A DNA stretch of 64,000 nucleotides from Nioella aestuarii (GCF_050896395.1 NZ_JBPBBA010000004.1:1-64000); one strand, 5' to 3'; counted from the first letter of the stretch, positions 16,761 through 25,278 are shown. Numbers and translations are program-made. Notes: generated by a model from the sequence alone, not told the origin.

Positions 16761-17642
16761 ATGCGCGTGGAATGGCCAACGCTTGGGCTGATTTTGGCGT
16801 GTTATGCGGTTTGGGTCGCGGGTCTGTTCTGGTTGCCTGCGGTCTGGATGCCGCTGGCCATGCTGGCCTTGGTCTTGTCGATTTCCCTGCAAAGTTCGCT
16901 TCAACATGAGGTCATTCATGGCCACCCGTTCCCCGGCCGCAAATGGGGTGCGGCACTGGTCTATGCCTCGCTCAACCTCGCCATTCCCTATGGCCGCTTC
17001 CGTGATACCCACCTGTCGCACCATTTGGACAGCACCCTGACCGATCCTTATGACGACCCGGAAAGCAACTATCTGGATCCGGCCGTCTGGGGGCGGCTGG
17101 CAGGGCTGGTTCGGGCGCTGTTGCGGGCCAATAACACGCTGCTTGGCCGTGTGGTTTTGGGACCAGCGATCGGTCAGATGACCTTCATGGCAGGCGACTG
17201 GCGGCAGATCAGGGCAGGGAACCGGCGCGTGCTGATGTCTTGGCTTGGACACGGGGTGATGATGGTTCTGGTCCTGTGGGTGGTCAGCCTGTCTCTGCTG
17301 CCCATCTGGCTCTATCTGTTGACCTGCTATGCGGGGCTTGGGGTGCTCAAAATCCGCACCTTCCTGGAACATCAGGCCCATGAAAGGGTGCGCGGGCGCA
17401 CGGTGATTGTCGAGGATCGGGGACTATTGGCGTTCCTCTTCCTCAACAACAATTTCCACGTGGTTCATCACATGCATCCATGCACACCCTGGTACCGGTT
17501 GCCAGCGCTCTATTTCGCCAATCGCGAGAAATACCTGACCCGGAATGAGGGCTATTGCTATCGCAGCTACGGACAGATCTTCCGGCGTCATTTCCTGCGC
17601 GCGAAAGATCCGGTTCCGCATCCTCTGTGGCCGCGCGGGTGA
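16761..17642 (+). CDS. Membrane fatty acid desaturase family protein
   Basis: A membrane-bound di-iron desaturase/hydroxylase-type protein of 293 residues. The three histidine boxes are present: HEVIHGH near residue 50, HLSHH near 85 and HVVHHMH near 235. Four to five hydrophobic segments are visible, the first two in the N-terminal 50 residues and another pair around 165-200. ATG at 16761 (MRVEWPTLG) is preferred, with AAGGGGA upstream; a GTG at 16746 would add five residues. The substrate (acyl lipid, carotenoid or sphingolipid) cannot be told from the sequence. Confidence 0.85.
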   Translation: MRVEWPTLGLILACYAVWVAGLFWLPAVWMPLAMLALVLSISLQSSLQHEVIHGHPFPGRKWGAALVYASLNLAIPYGRFRDTHLSHHLDSTLTDPYDDPESNYLDPAVWGRLAGLVRALLRANNTLLGRVVLGPAIGQMTFMAGDWRQIRAGNRRVLMSWLGHGVMMVLVLWVVSLSLLPIWLYLLTCYAGLGVLKIRTFLEHQAHERVRGRTVIVEDRGLLAFLFLNNNFHVVHHMHPCTPWYRLPALYFANREKYLTRNEGYCYRSYGQIFRRHFLRAKDPVPHPLWPRG

Positions 17643-17683
17643 TTTGACTTGCCAAGCGCCTGAGGCTGGGCGCAAGAAGCGCC

Positions 17684-18595
17684 ATGCCCCTCTGGATTCC
17701 CGTCACGATCTTTGCCGCCTTCATGCAGAACCTGCGGTTCCTGCTGCAACGGCATTTGAAAGTCACCAGCCTGTCAACGGCAGGCGCGACCTGGGCGCGA
17801 TTCCTGTATTCCGCACCGATGGTGTTGTTGATCGTTCTGGGGTTTGCGGCAGCGACGGGGCAGGACCTGCCCAACACGAACCTGCGCTTCTGGGCATTCA
17901 TCCTGTCGGGCGGAGGGGCACAGATCGTAGCGACCATGTGCGTGGTGGCGCTGTTTGCGCGGCGCAACTTTCCCGTCGGCGTGACTTTGGCCAAGACCGA
18001 GGTGATCCTGACCGCCCTATTGGGTCTCGTGGTTCTGGGAGATGCGGTGTCGATGCCGGTCGTCATCGCCATCGGCTTCGGCTTCATCGGCGTATTGCTG
18101 TTGTCCGACCCGCCCAGGGGGGATGTGGCGCTGCCCTGGCGTCTGCGGCTGTTCAATGTGGCGTCAGGATATGGACTGTTGTCCGGGCTGCTCTTCAGCG
18201 TCTCTGCCGTTGGATATCGGGGTGCGTCGCTGGCGCTGGCGGACGGATCGGTGTTCATGCGCGCGTCCTTCACCCTTTCGGCGGCGACAATGGTGCAGGC
18301 TCTGGCGCTTGGTGCATGGCTCTTCTTGCGTGAACGGCAGGAGATCGGCCGCGTCCTGTCCAGCTGGCGGGTGTCGGGGCTGGTTGGGCTGACCTCGATG
18401 CTGGGATCACTGGGTTGGTTCATCGCCTTCACCCTGCAAAGTGCGGCCTATGTGAAGGCCGTGGGTCAGGTGGAGTTGCTGTTCACCTTCCTTTTTTCCG
18501 TCTTTTGGCTGAAGGAGCGGTCCTCGGCCAAAGAGCTTGGCGGCGCGGCATTGATCGTGCTGAGCCTTCTGTTGATCGTCTGGGGAGCGTTCTAA
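17684..18595 (+). CDS. EamA/DMT-type membrane transporter
   Basis: A 303-residue protein with about ten hydrophobic segments arranged as two five-helix repeats, the pattern of the drug/metabolite transporter superfamily. The second half contains the EamA-type TSMLGSLGWFIAFTLQSAAYVKAVGQVELLFTFLFSVFWLKER block, with the usual acidic/basic end (LKER). Substrate unknown. It is followed after 3 bases by the AEC transporter gene, probably in one transcript. Confidence 0.85.
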   Translation: MPLWIPVTIFAAFMQNLRFLLQRHLKVTSLSTAGATWARFLYSAPMVLLIVLGFAAATGQDLPNTNLRFWAFILSGGGAQIVATMCVVALFARRNFPVGVTLAKTEVILTALLGLVVLGDAVSMPVVIAIGFGFIGVLLLSDPPRGDVALPWRLRLFNVASGYGLLSGLLFSVSAVGYRGASLALADGSVFMRASFTLSAATMVQALALGAWLFLRERQEIGRVLSSWRVSGLVGLTSMLGSLGWFIAFTLQSAAYVKAVGQVELLFTFLFSVFWLKERSSAKELGGAALIVLSLLLIVWGAF

Positions 18596-18598
18596 CGC

Positions 18599-19525
18599 AT
18601 GGATATCATTCTCAGCATCGCGCCGGTTTTCGTGCTGATCTGCCTGGGTTACGTGCTGCGTCGGGGAGGAATACCTTCGGCAGAGTTCTGGAACCTAAAT
18701 GATCGGCTGGTCTATTTCCTGCTGATGCCCGCGCTGTTTTATGTGCGGATTTCCACAGCGGAGCTGTCGGGCGAGACTCTGGCAAACCTGGCCAGCGTGC
18801 TTTACGCGGCCTTCTTCGCGGCCATCGGATATGGCGTCATTGTGGGTTGGCTGATCCGGCGGGAGGGGGCGGTTGTGACCTCGCTTTTGCAGGGCGTCGG
18901 GCGTTTCAATACATTTATCGCTCTTGCCGTGGCCGAGGCGCTGTACGGTGCGCCAGCATTGCAGATCGCGGTGCTGGCGGCGGCGGCGCTGGTGCCGGTT
19001 GTGAACCTGACGGTGGTGGCCCTGTTCGCGCTTTACGTGCCGAGACCGGGGGCGCGGCCTGTGGTGACTGCCCTGAAAGGCTTGGCGACAAACCCGCTGA
19101 TCTTGTCGATCCTTGCAGGGCTTCTGGCCAATTGGGCCGGGCTGGGGCGGCTGCCGGTCCTGCACGATACACTGGCGGTACTGGGGGCGGCAGCGCTGCC
19201 GATCATGCTGCTTTGCGTGGGTGCGAACCTGAAGCTGCGGGGGTTGTCTGGCGATGCGCTGCCCATTGCGCTATCGGCCGTGGGAAAGCTGGTGGTGTTT
19301 CCCTCGGTGGTGTTGGCATTGGCACTGGCCCTTGGGGTGGAACCGATGCAGGCACAGGTTTTGCTGATTTACGGTGCGCTGCCAACGGGCGTCGCGGCTT
19401 ACACGCTTGCACGGCAATTGGGTGGGGATGCGCCGCTGATGGCCGCGATGATCACCGTTCAGACATTGCTGAGCTTCGCCGCAATGCCGATCTGGATAGC
19501 GATTGGTGAGAGGCTCTTCCTCTGA
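18599..19525 (+). CDS. AEC family transporter (auxin efflux carrier type)
   Basis: A 308-residue integral membrane protein with about ten hydrophobic segments. Family features include the N-terminal IAPVFVLICLGYVLRR, the centre LNLTVVALFALYV-like PVVNLTVVALFALYV, and the C-terminal QVLLIYGALPTGVAAYTLARQLGGD motif typical of AEC permeases. Related proteins move malonate, malate or other small acids. ATG at 18599 lies three bases after the DMT gene. The next gene is convergent, and the gap contains three hairpins. Confidence 0.88.
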   Translation: MDIILSIAPVFVLICLGYVLRRGGIPSAEFWNLNDRLVYFLLMPALFYVRISTAELSGETLANLASVLYAAFFAAIGYGVIVGWLIRREGAVVTSLLQGVGRFNTFIALAVAEALYGAPALQIAVLAAAALVPVVNLTVVALFALYVPRPGARPVVTALKGLATNPLILSILAGLLANWAGLGRLPVLHDTLAVLGAAALPIMLLCVGANLKLRGLSGDALPIALSAVGKLVVFPSVVLALALALGVEPMQAQVLLIYGALPTGVAAYTLARQLGGDAPLMAAMITVQTLLSFAAMPIWIAIGERLFL

Positions 19526-19539
19526 TATTTGGTGCAGGT

Positions 19540-19604
19540 AAGGGCCTTTGAAGGCCCTTCTGAACACGGTTTCAACCGCGTTTTAAGCGGCTTGCAAGCC
19601 GCTT
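19540..19604. terminator. Cluster of three hairpins between convergent genes
   Basis: The gap holds AAGGGCCTT-tg-AAGGCCCTT (19540-19559), CGGTT-tc-AACCG (19567-19578) and a perfect 20-bp palindrome AAGCGGCTTGCAAGCCGCTT (19585-19604). A short T-run (19581-19584) follows the second hairpin. Probably bidirectional termination between the AEC and NUDIX genes. Confidence 0.6.
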
Positions 19605-19610
19605 CCCCCC

Positions 19611-20279
19611 TCACAACCGTTCGAAGCGGCTGATCTCGTCGAAATTGTTGAAAAACGGCACGCCCGGCTGGTCGGTGCCGTTCAGAATGGCACTGGTTTC
19701 GGCCAGAACAACCTCGGTGATGAAGGGCATGTCGAACTTGCGCACTTCATCAAGAGGCACCCATTGCAGGTGGCTCAGCTCATCCTCGGCATTGCCGAAA
19801 TCATCGGGGTCATTGGCTAGCTTTTCGGCCTCCGCCAAAAAAAACCGCGCATCAAAGCGGCGCGGGCGGCCGGGAGGGGTAATCGCACGGAACACAAAGC
19901 TCAGCGCATCACCGTCCGGCAGATGGCCTGTGCGCAGGTAGCCGCGCCAGCCCTTAGGGGCCTCGATTTGCCCTGCACGCGGGTCCTTCGCACCCAGAAG
20001 CAGGCCGGTTTCTTCCCACAGCTCACGCGTGGCGGCATTCAGCAATGCTTCGGGCTTGGCCGTGCTTTGATTGGCGAGCCGACGCAAGCAATCCGCGCCT
20101 GCCGGGTTGGCCACCGGAATGTCGGCGTCAACCGCATCCACCGCGCCACCGGGAAAGACGAATTTCGACGGCATGAACACCGCGCTCTGGCCGCGCTGGC
20201 CCATCAGGACGCGGGGCCGCGTCCCGGTATCGCGCACCATGATAATGGTGGCGGCATCGCGGATCGGGGTTTCGCTCAC
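19611..20279 (-). CDS. NUDIX hydrolase
   Basis: A 222-residue NUDIX hydrolase with the motif end AATRELWEETGLLLG (REx2EExG) and an insertion of about 40 residues between the leading FPGGAVD glycines and this helix, as in the NUDT19/coenzyme A diphosphatase-like subgroup. GTG at 20279 is chosen: it overlaps the upstream DUF983 stop (GTGA) and has AAGGA upstream. A longer start at 20303 would overlap DUF983 by 28 bases. Substrate unknown. Confidence 0.88.
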   Translation of the reverse strand: MSETPIRDAATIIMVRDTGTRPRVLMGQRGQSAVFMPSKFVFPGGAVDAVDADIPVANPAGADCLRRLANQSTAKPEALLNAATRELWEETGLLLGAKDPRAGQIEAPKGWRGYLRTGHLPDGDALSFVFRAITPPGRPRRFDARFFLAEAEKLANDPDDFGNAEDELSHLQWVPLDEVRKFDMPFITEVVLAETSAILNGTDQPGVPFFNNFDEISRFERL

Positions 20280-20659
20280 AGCCCGTGCATCCTTTTCGCC
20301 CATTGAATGCCCACGAAGATTCCCTTGAAACGCGGCAGCAGGAAGAGCGACAGCGCCACGGTGCCGATGCCGAAGATGGTCAGCATCTCTAGCGGGCTTG
20401 GACGGTATGCCATGAACACATGCAGCATACCCGCCACCATGAGGTGGCCGACAATCAGGATCGTCAGATAGGCTGGCCCGTCATCAGCGCGAGTCTTGGT
20501 CAGGTCCAAACCGCAATGCTCGCAGCTGTCCTTGAGTTTGAGATAGCCCTGCAGCACATGGCCTTCACCGCATTGCGGACAGCGCTTGCGCCAGCCCTTG
20601 CGGACCGCGGGCCAGAAGGGGCGTTCCTCGACCTGGGCTGAAATCGTTTCCGTGGCCAT
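20276..20659 (-). CDS. DUF983 membrane protein with zinc-ribbon
   Basis: A 127-residue protein: a short N-terminal cytoplasmic part, a zinc-ribbon-like CPQCGEG...CEHCG pair of CxxC motifs, then two transmembrane helices (YLTILIVGHLMVAGMLHVFMA and TIFGIGTVALSLFLLP). ATG at 20659 is preferred because GAGGAGG lies just upstream; longer in-frame starts exist. DUF983 genes in related bacteria often lie beside cytochrome oxidase genes; here the gene is instead coupled to a NUDIX hydrolase. Function unknown. Confidence 0.82.
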   Translation of the reverse strand: MATETISAQVEERPFWPAVRKGWRKRCPQCGEGHVLQGYLKLKDSCEHCGLDLTKTRADDGPAYLTILIVGHLMVAGMLHVFMAYRPSPLEMLTIFGIGTVALSLFLLPRFKGIFVGIQWAKRMHGL

Positions 20660-20826
20660 GGCGGCCTCCTCATGCGCGTTTCTTTGGGTTGTCTCCATAT
20701 CTAATCCTCGGGCGCAACAATCGGAACCCCGCAAGGGCGCGGCATACTGGCTGCGAATATTTTTGCGACGGAAACTGTGACCTGCGCCGTTGAAAGGTCA
20801 GACAGGCATGAAAAAGGAGATTGCAG

Positions 20827-21363
20827 ATGTCGACCAAGAAAGCCCTGATGCTGAGCGTTCTGATCCCCGTTGGCCTTGCGCTTGCCCTTCCTGCGGCGGC
20901 CATGGGCCCCGGCGGGCGCGGTGGCGAGAATGAGCGCCCCGCCTTCACCGAGCTTGATGCGGACGGCAATGGCCAGCTGACGCTGGAGGAGATGCTGGCG
21001 CATCGCGAGGCCCGTTTTGCAGAGGCTGATACCGATGGCGACGGAAACCTGAGCCGGGACGAGATGATCGCCGCGGCCATGGGCCGGGTGGAAGAGTCCA
21101 TCGACCGCCGGATGGAACGGTTTGACGACAACGAGGACGGGTTGCTGAGCGCCAATGAGCTTGATGACATGCGTCCCCGTGGTCCCAGCCCGGAGCGGGT
21201 CTTTGGCCGTATGGATGCCGATGGTGACGGCGTGGTGACGGCCGAGGAGTTCGAAACCGCGACTGCCAACATGATGCAACGCCGCGGCGGCATGGGCGGC
21301 CAGGGGCGCCATGGCGGCGGCGAGGGTCATGGCTGGCGTTGGGGCCAGCCCGACAACGGCTGA
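20827..21363 (+). CDS. Secreted four-EF-hand calcium-binding protein
   Basis: A 178-residue protein with an N-terminal signal peptide (residues 1-26, ending LPAAAMG) and four EF-hand loops: DADGNGQLTLEE (44-55), DTDGDGNLSRDE (68-79), DDNEDGLLSANE (100-111) and DADGDGVVTAEE (130-141). The C-terminus is rich in Gly, His and Arg (MGGQGRHGGGEGHGWRWG). AAGGAGA precedes ATG 20827. The protein is predicted periplasmic and calcium-binding. It stands immediately upstream of an ECF sigma factor unit and may sense or buffer calcium for it (inference). Confidence 0.88.
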   Translation: MSTKKALMLSVLIPVGLALALPAAAMGPGGRGGENERPAFTELDADGNGQLTLEEMLAHREARFAEADTDGDGNLSRDEMIAAAMGRVEESIDRRMERFDDNEDGLLSANELDDMRPRGPSPERVFGRMDADGDGVVTAEEFETATANMMQRRGGMGGQGRHGGGEGHGWRWGQPDNG

Positions 21364-21450
21364 TCGACCAACCAATCGTGACATGGGAAAGAGCGGCCCA
21401 TCCCCCCGGTCGCTCTTTTCCCCGATGCGCAGGCGGGCTACGACAGGAGA

Positions 21451-22035
21451 ATGGAGCCGTTGGATGCCGATCTGGACCAACTTCAGGACGATGCCCTGAT
21501 GGTGCTGTTTGCCAATGGTGAACCGGCAGCGGCCCGTATTCTGACCGCCCGCCTGCTGCCCCGCGTGCTGAACCACGCCGCCCGTGTCCTGGGAGACAGG
21601 GCCGAGGCCGAGGATGTGGCGCAGGACGCGATGCTGCGGCTGTGGCGGGCAGCGGCGGACTGGCAGGCCGGGGGGGCGAAGCCCTCAACCTGGCTGTACA
21701 AGGTGACGGCAAACCTTGCCGTGGACCGGTTGCGCCGATCGGGGCGCGCCGTCGGGCTGGACGAAAGCGCCGAGCCAGAGGATGATCGGCCTGGTGCCGA
21801 GGAACAATTGGTTCAGGCAGGCCGGATGGCGGCGCTCGACGCAGCGCTGGCCCGGCTGCCGGAACGGCAGCGCCAGGCGGTGGTGCTGCGCCATATCGAG
21901 GGGCTTGCGAACCCCGACATTGCAGAGGTGCTTGAGATCAGCGTCGAGGCAGTCGAAAGCCTGACCGCGCGCGGCAAACGCGCGCTGGCGCAGGCGCTGG
22001 CCGGACAAAAGGAGGCCCTTGGTTATGACACATGA
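21451..22035 (+). CDS. ECF-type RNA polymerase sigma factor
   Basis: A 194-residue sigma-70 family protein with only regions 2 and 4: GDRAEAEDVAQDAMLRLWRA (region 2) and ALARLPERQRQAVVLRHIEGLANPDIAEVLEISVEAVESLTARGKRAL (region 4). The linker is acidic (DESAEPEDDRPGAEEQ). ATG at 21451 has AGGAGA directly before it; a TTG at 21460 with better spacing is possible. It overlaps the next gene by 11 bases, typical of a sigma/anti-sigma pair. Confidence 0.9.
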   Translation: MEPLDADLDQLQDDALMVLFANGEPAAARILTARLLPRVLNHAARVLGDRAEAEDVAQDAMLRLWRAAADWQAGGAKPSTWLYKVTANLAVDRLRRSGRAVGLDESAEPEDDRPGAEEQLVQAGRMAALDAALARLPERQRQAVVLRHIEGLANPDIAEVLEISVEAVESLTARGKRALAQALAGQKEALGYDT

Positions 22036-22372
22036 GCTGGACGATCTTTTTGCACAGGCCCGAGGGGCGGAGGTGCCGGGTGACGATCTGGTGGCCCGCG
22101 TGCTGGCAGATGCCGAAACGGTGCAGGCGGAACTTGCGACCCCCGCCGCCCCTGCGGGTGGTGGTTGGATTGCGGGCCTTCTGTCCAGTATCGGCGGTTG
22201 GGTCGGGGCCGGTGGTCTGGTTGCTGCGACTTCGGCGGGGCTGCTGATCGGGGTCTATGCGCCAGACACAGTTGACAACATTCTGGGCGGGCAATTGTCC
22301 GAACTGGGCTTGGTGTCGCAGGATGATTTGTTGCCCGGGCTGACCTATCTGCTGCCCGGCGAAGGGGAATAA
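22025..22372 (+). CDS. Small single-pass membrane protein, candidate anti-sigma factor
   Basis: A 115-residue protein with a short acidic N-terminal cytoplasmic segment (MTHELDDLFAQARGAEVPGDDL), a glycine-rich hydrophobic stretch at about 45-78 (WIAGLLSSIGGWVGAGGLVAATSAGLLIGVY) and a short exterior tail. No zinc-binding HxxxCxxC motif is present. Overlap with the sigma gene and single-pass topology suggest an anti-sigma role, but sequence similarity to a named anti-sigma family is not evident to me. Confidence 0.72.
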   Translation: MTHELDDLFAQARGAEVPGDDLVARVLADAETVQAELATPAAPAGGGWIAGLLSSIGGWVGAGGLVAATSAGLLIGVYAPDTVDNILGGQLSELGLVSQDDLLPGLTYLLPGEGE

Positions 22373-22375
22373 GCG

Positions 22376-22873
22376 ATGACGGAACCCACCCAAACCAAGC
22401 CGCGCACGCGCCGGGGGATCAAGATCGCTCTTGGCCTTAGCCTTGCGATTAACCTGTTGATTTTGGGCGCAATTGGCGGCGCGATGCTGAACGGGCGCCC
22501 GGATGGTCCGATCCGGGACCGGTTTGACATGGTGCGCACGCTCGGGCTCGGGCCGATTGGCCGTGCCCTGGATCGCGAAGATCGCAACCAGATCATTGCG
22601 CGAGTGGGGCAGAATCGGGAAGACGTTCGTGCCGAACGGGAGGCGCTGCTCGCGGCGACACTGGACTTCGTGACCAGCGTCGAGCGCGATCCGTTCGACC
22701 CGGAGGCAAGTGCCGCGGCGTTGGCGATGCAGCGAGATCATGTTCGCGGATTGCAGCAACGGGGCCATGGGGCCCTGATAGAGCAGTTGGAGCAGATGTC
22801 GCCCGCAGCCCGTGCAGAATTCGCAGAGCGCCTGCGCCGATCTATCCGGCGCCACGATTCCGATCGCCGATAG
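22376..22873 (+). CDS. Periplasmic heavy-metal sensor (CpxP/Spy/CnrX-like)
   Basis: A 165-residue protein with an N-terminal membrane anchor (KIALGLSLAINLLILGAIGGAML, about 15-37) and an alpha-helical, Arg/Glu-rich periplasmic region (DREDRNQIIARVGQNREDVRAEREALLAATLDFV). This matches the Metal_resist/heavy-metal-sensor group related to CnrX and CpxP. Two histidines (RDHVRGLQQRGHGAL) could help bind metal. Start is 3 bases after the previous stop. Together with the sigma factor and membrane protein it forms a plausible envelope or metal-stress signalling unit. Confidence 0.82.
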   Translation: MTEPTQTKPRTRRGIKIALGLSLAINLLILGAIGGAMLNGRPDGPIRDRFDMVRTLGLGPIGRALDREDRNQIIARVGQNREDVRAEREALLAATLDFVTSVERDPFDPEASAAALAMQRDHVRGLQQRGHGALIEQLEQMSPAARAEFAERLRRSIRRHDSDRR

Positions 22874-22920
22874 GGCCGTTTCGCCGCCTTCGGCGCCGAC
22901 CGGGGAGCGACGCTTCTCAA

Positions 22921-22940
22921 CCCCCCGCTGATGCGGGGGG
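22921..22940. terminator. Bidirectional hairpin terminator
   Basis: Perfect 8-bp stem CCCCCCGC/GCGGGGGG with a TGAT loop, between the sigma-unit genes and the convergent pleD gene. Preceded by GC-rich CGCCTTCGGCG sequence. Confidence 0.6.
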
Positions 22941-23029
22941 CCTCGTCGCGCCGCGTTGCCACGGATAGGTGGACGGGTTGGGTTCGTATCAGGAACGTTG
23001 CTTTGTGGTTGCTGTCAGGAGGGTCCGCG

Positions 23030-24397
23030 CTAAGCGGCCGAAGCCGAAAGCGTGACGAGGTTCCGGCCTTCGGATTTCGAGCCGTAAAGCGCCATGTCCG
23101 CGTTCTGGATCAGGGTTTCCGCGAGATCACCGGGCGTGTCGCTGATGGTCAGTCCGACGCTCATGGTCAACGGGATCGGCGTGGCCAAGCCATCGACGGC
23201 GATTGGGCTGCTTCCAACGATCTCTCGCAGCCGTTCGGCGCAATGCAGGGCGGTGCCGGAATCCGTGTCCTGGAGGGCGACGAGGAACTCCTCCCCCCCG
23301 AGGCGCGCCAGCAAATCTTGGGGGCGCAGAACTGCGCGCAGGCGTTTGGCGACAGCTGACAGCACGGCATCGCCCGCGGCATGGCCGTACCGGTCGTTGA
23401 CCGCTTTGAAATGATCGAGATCGAGCATCATCACGGCAACCCCGCGTTGCGGATCCTTTAGCATTTGGTCCAGCCGCTTGAGCGCGTAGCGCCTGTTATG
23501 CAGCCCGGTCAGGCTGTCTGTCACGGCAAGTTCCAGCCCCGCCTCGACGGCGGCCCGCAGTTTGTCGGACTGTCTTTTGCAGCGCAGTTGAGTCTGGATG
23601 CGGACGGCCAGTTCCTCGGCATCAATCGGGTCGTAGAGGATATCACCAGCCCCGAGATCAAGCGCCACGGCACCGCGTTCACTGTCATTGCGGGGCAGGA
23701 TGGTCAGCGCCGCCGCATGGCGGGTTGCTGGCCTGGACCGCAGGTCAGACAGCAGGCGCAGCCCTTCGTTTCGCATTGTCAGGTCGGCGGCGATGACGAA
23801 CACATCGGGGGCATTGCCGGTGTCGCGGGCCTGGAGCACCTGTTCACGGGGCATCACCACCAGGTCTTCAGACAGGCGCGGTTCCAGGGCGCGTTTCCAT
23901 GCCATCCCGGTCTGGGCGTCGGGGGCGACCAGCGCCACCTTGCCGGGCGTCGCGTAAGCGGTGCTTGATTCGGCGAAGCCAAGCCCGGCATAGGACTCTT
24001 CGCGCAGGCGCAGCTCTCGCTGTGTTTCATGAGCCCGCAGCAATGACCGAACCCGCGCCAGCAGCGTGACCTCATCCACCGGCTTTGACAGAAAATCATC
24101 CGCACCACGCAAAAGCCCCGCCATCTTGCTGTCGCGATCAGCGAGGGCAGTGACGAGAATAATCGGAATATCAGCAGTGTCAGGATCTGACTTGAGCTGT
24201 TCACACACGCTGACCCCGCTCATGTCGGGCATCATCACATCGAGCAGGATCAGATCCGGCTGCTCTGACTTCGCCAGCCGCAGCGCTGCCTGACCGCAAT
24301 CGGCCTGCAACACCGAGTAGCAGGCAGCCGAAAGCTTAACCTTCATTACGATGCGATTGGTGGCAACATCGTCCACAACCAGAATGCGCCCTGTCAT
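23030..24397 (-). CDS. pleD: PleD-type diguanylate cyclase response regulator
   Basis: A 455-residue protein with the PleD layout: a receiver domain (phospho-acceptor D53 in LILLDVMMPDMSG, conserved K in SKPVDE), a second degenerate receiver-like domain (about 140-280), and a C-terminal GGDEF domain with active-site GGEEF and an upstream RxxD inhibitory site (RPQDLLARLGGEEF). ATG at 24397 (MTGRILVVDD) puts the phospho-acceptor at residue 53 as in Caulobacter PleD. It makes c-di-GMP when phosphorylated and is expected to be feedback-inhibited. Transcribed divergently from DUF3572. Confidence 0.93.
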   Translation of the reverse strand: MTGRILVVDDVATNRIVMKVKLSAACYSVLQADCGQAALRLAKSEQPDLILLDVMMPDMSGVSVCEQLKSDPDTADIPIILVTALADRDSKMAGLLRGADDFLSKPVDEVTLLARVRSLLRAHETQRELRLREESYAGLGFAESSTAYATPGKVALVAPDAQTGMAWKRALEPRLSEDLVVMPREQVLQARDTGNAPDVFVIAADLTMRNEGLRLLSDLRSRPATRHAAALTILPRNDSERGAVALDLGAGDILYDPIDAEELAVRIQTQLRCKRQSDKLRAAVEAGLELAVTDSLTGLHNRRYALKRLDQMLKDPQRGVAVMMLDLDHFKAVNDRYGHAAGDAVLSAVAKRLRAVLRPQDLLARLGGEEFLVALQDTDSGTALHCAERLREIVGSSPIAVDGLATPIPLTMSVGLTISDTPGDLAETLIQNADMALYGSKSEGRNLVTLSASAA

Positions 24398-24488
24398 CAT
24401 ATGCTCCGCCACTGTTTATCTCCGGGCTTTCTTCATCCATGCTCCGGAAAGGTTAACAAAGCCTTTAACAAGAGGGATTCGCGGGCAA

Positions 24489-24767
24489 ATGAATGCAGGC
24501 CGTGCGGAAGAAGTTGCGCTTTTGGCGCTTGGCTGGCTGGTGGGGAACGACGACCTGCTACCGGTCTTTCAAGGGGCCAGCGGCGCATCCGCCGATGACC
24601 TGCGCGCAGGTGCGCAAGACCCGGCGTTTTTGGCGTCTGTCGTTGATTTTCTAATGATGGACGATGCCTGGGTGATCTCGGTCAGTGATCATCTGGGGCT
24701 GCCCTACGACACACTCTTTCAGGTGCGCCAGAATCTTCCTGGCGGGGATCTTCCGAACTGGACCTGA
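24489..24767 (+). CDS. DUF3572 small protein
   Basis: A 92-residue helical protein (MNAGRAEEVALLALGWLVGNDDLLPVF...) of the alphaproteobacterial DUF3572 family. The family often lies beside pleD, which it does here, though divergently. No catalytic motif. The convergent MarR gene ends 11 bases downstream. The 91 bases between the pleD and DUF3572 starts contain TTAAC-N7-TTTAAC (24453-24469), close to but not matching the CtrA spacing. Confidence 0.82.
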   Translation: MNAGRAEEVALLALGWLVGNDDLLPVFQGASGASADDLRAGAQDPAFLASVVDFLMMDDAWVISVSDHLGLPYDTLFQVRQNLPGGDLPNWT

Positions 24768-24778
24768 GAAACCGGCGA

Positions 24779-25228
24779 TTACTCGCCAGTTCCCTCTCCA
24801 CTGCTTAGCTTGGTCAGAAGCCGCTTCAGCTCAGCCCGTTCGCTGATCGTCAGCTTGGCGTTGAAATGATCCATGTTTTCAGAACAGACAGGAACTGCCT
24901 GGATCATGCGATCATAACCTGCATCGGTCATGCTGACCTCCGTCATGCGGCGATCTTCCTGACCAATAGCACGAGAAATCAGCCCCTCCGCTTCCAGCGC
25001 GCGCAGGGCGCGGGATGTTGCGGTACGGTCAATGCCGACGAAGGCAGCGATGTCAGAGGGGTTCTTCAACCCTTCCTCGGCCACCGCAAGGAGTATGCAA
25101 AAGCCAACCCGTGTAAGGCCGAACTTGCGCAATGCGTCTTCAACGCGCCGTTCAACCAATCGGGCGGCGAAAGTGGCGTGAAAACCGATGCTGTCGTGTA
25201 ATCCGTATTTGAGTCGTTGTCCGTCCAT
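24779..25228 (-). CDS. MarR family transcriptional regulator
   Basis: A 149-residue winged-helix protein with KNPSDIAAFVGIDRTATSRALRALEAEGLI as the DNA-binding region and the wing GQEDRRMTEVSMTDAG. ATG at 25228 (MDGQRLKYGLHDS) is preferred over 25279, which would add an unrelated leader overlapping the promoter. Divergent from the HAD/MttB-like genes. An imperfect palindrome at 25279-25297 in the shared promoter is a candidate operator, so it may control the neighbouring methyltransferase gene. Confidence 0.85.
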   Translation of the reverse strand: MDGQRLKYGLHDSIGFHATFAARLVERRVEDALRKFGLTRVGFCILLAVAEEGLKNPSDIAAFVGIDRTATSRALRALEAEGLISRAIGQEDRRMTEVSMTDAGYDRMIQAVPVCSENMDHFNAKLTISERAELKRLLTKLSSGEGTGE

Positions 25229-25278
25229 GAAAGCCTCAGACAATAAAAAAACGTGCCCGGGTGATCCGAGACACTTCA

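Noticed and set aside
24453..24469. CtrA site between pleD and DUF3572
   Set aside because: Spacing between the TTAA halves is eight rather than seven, so the match is weaker than at the other sites. Kept only as a remark.
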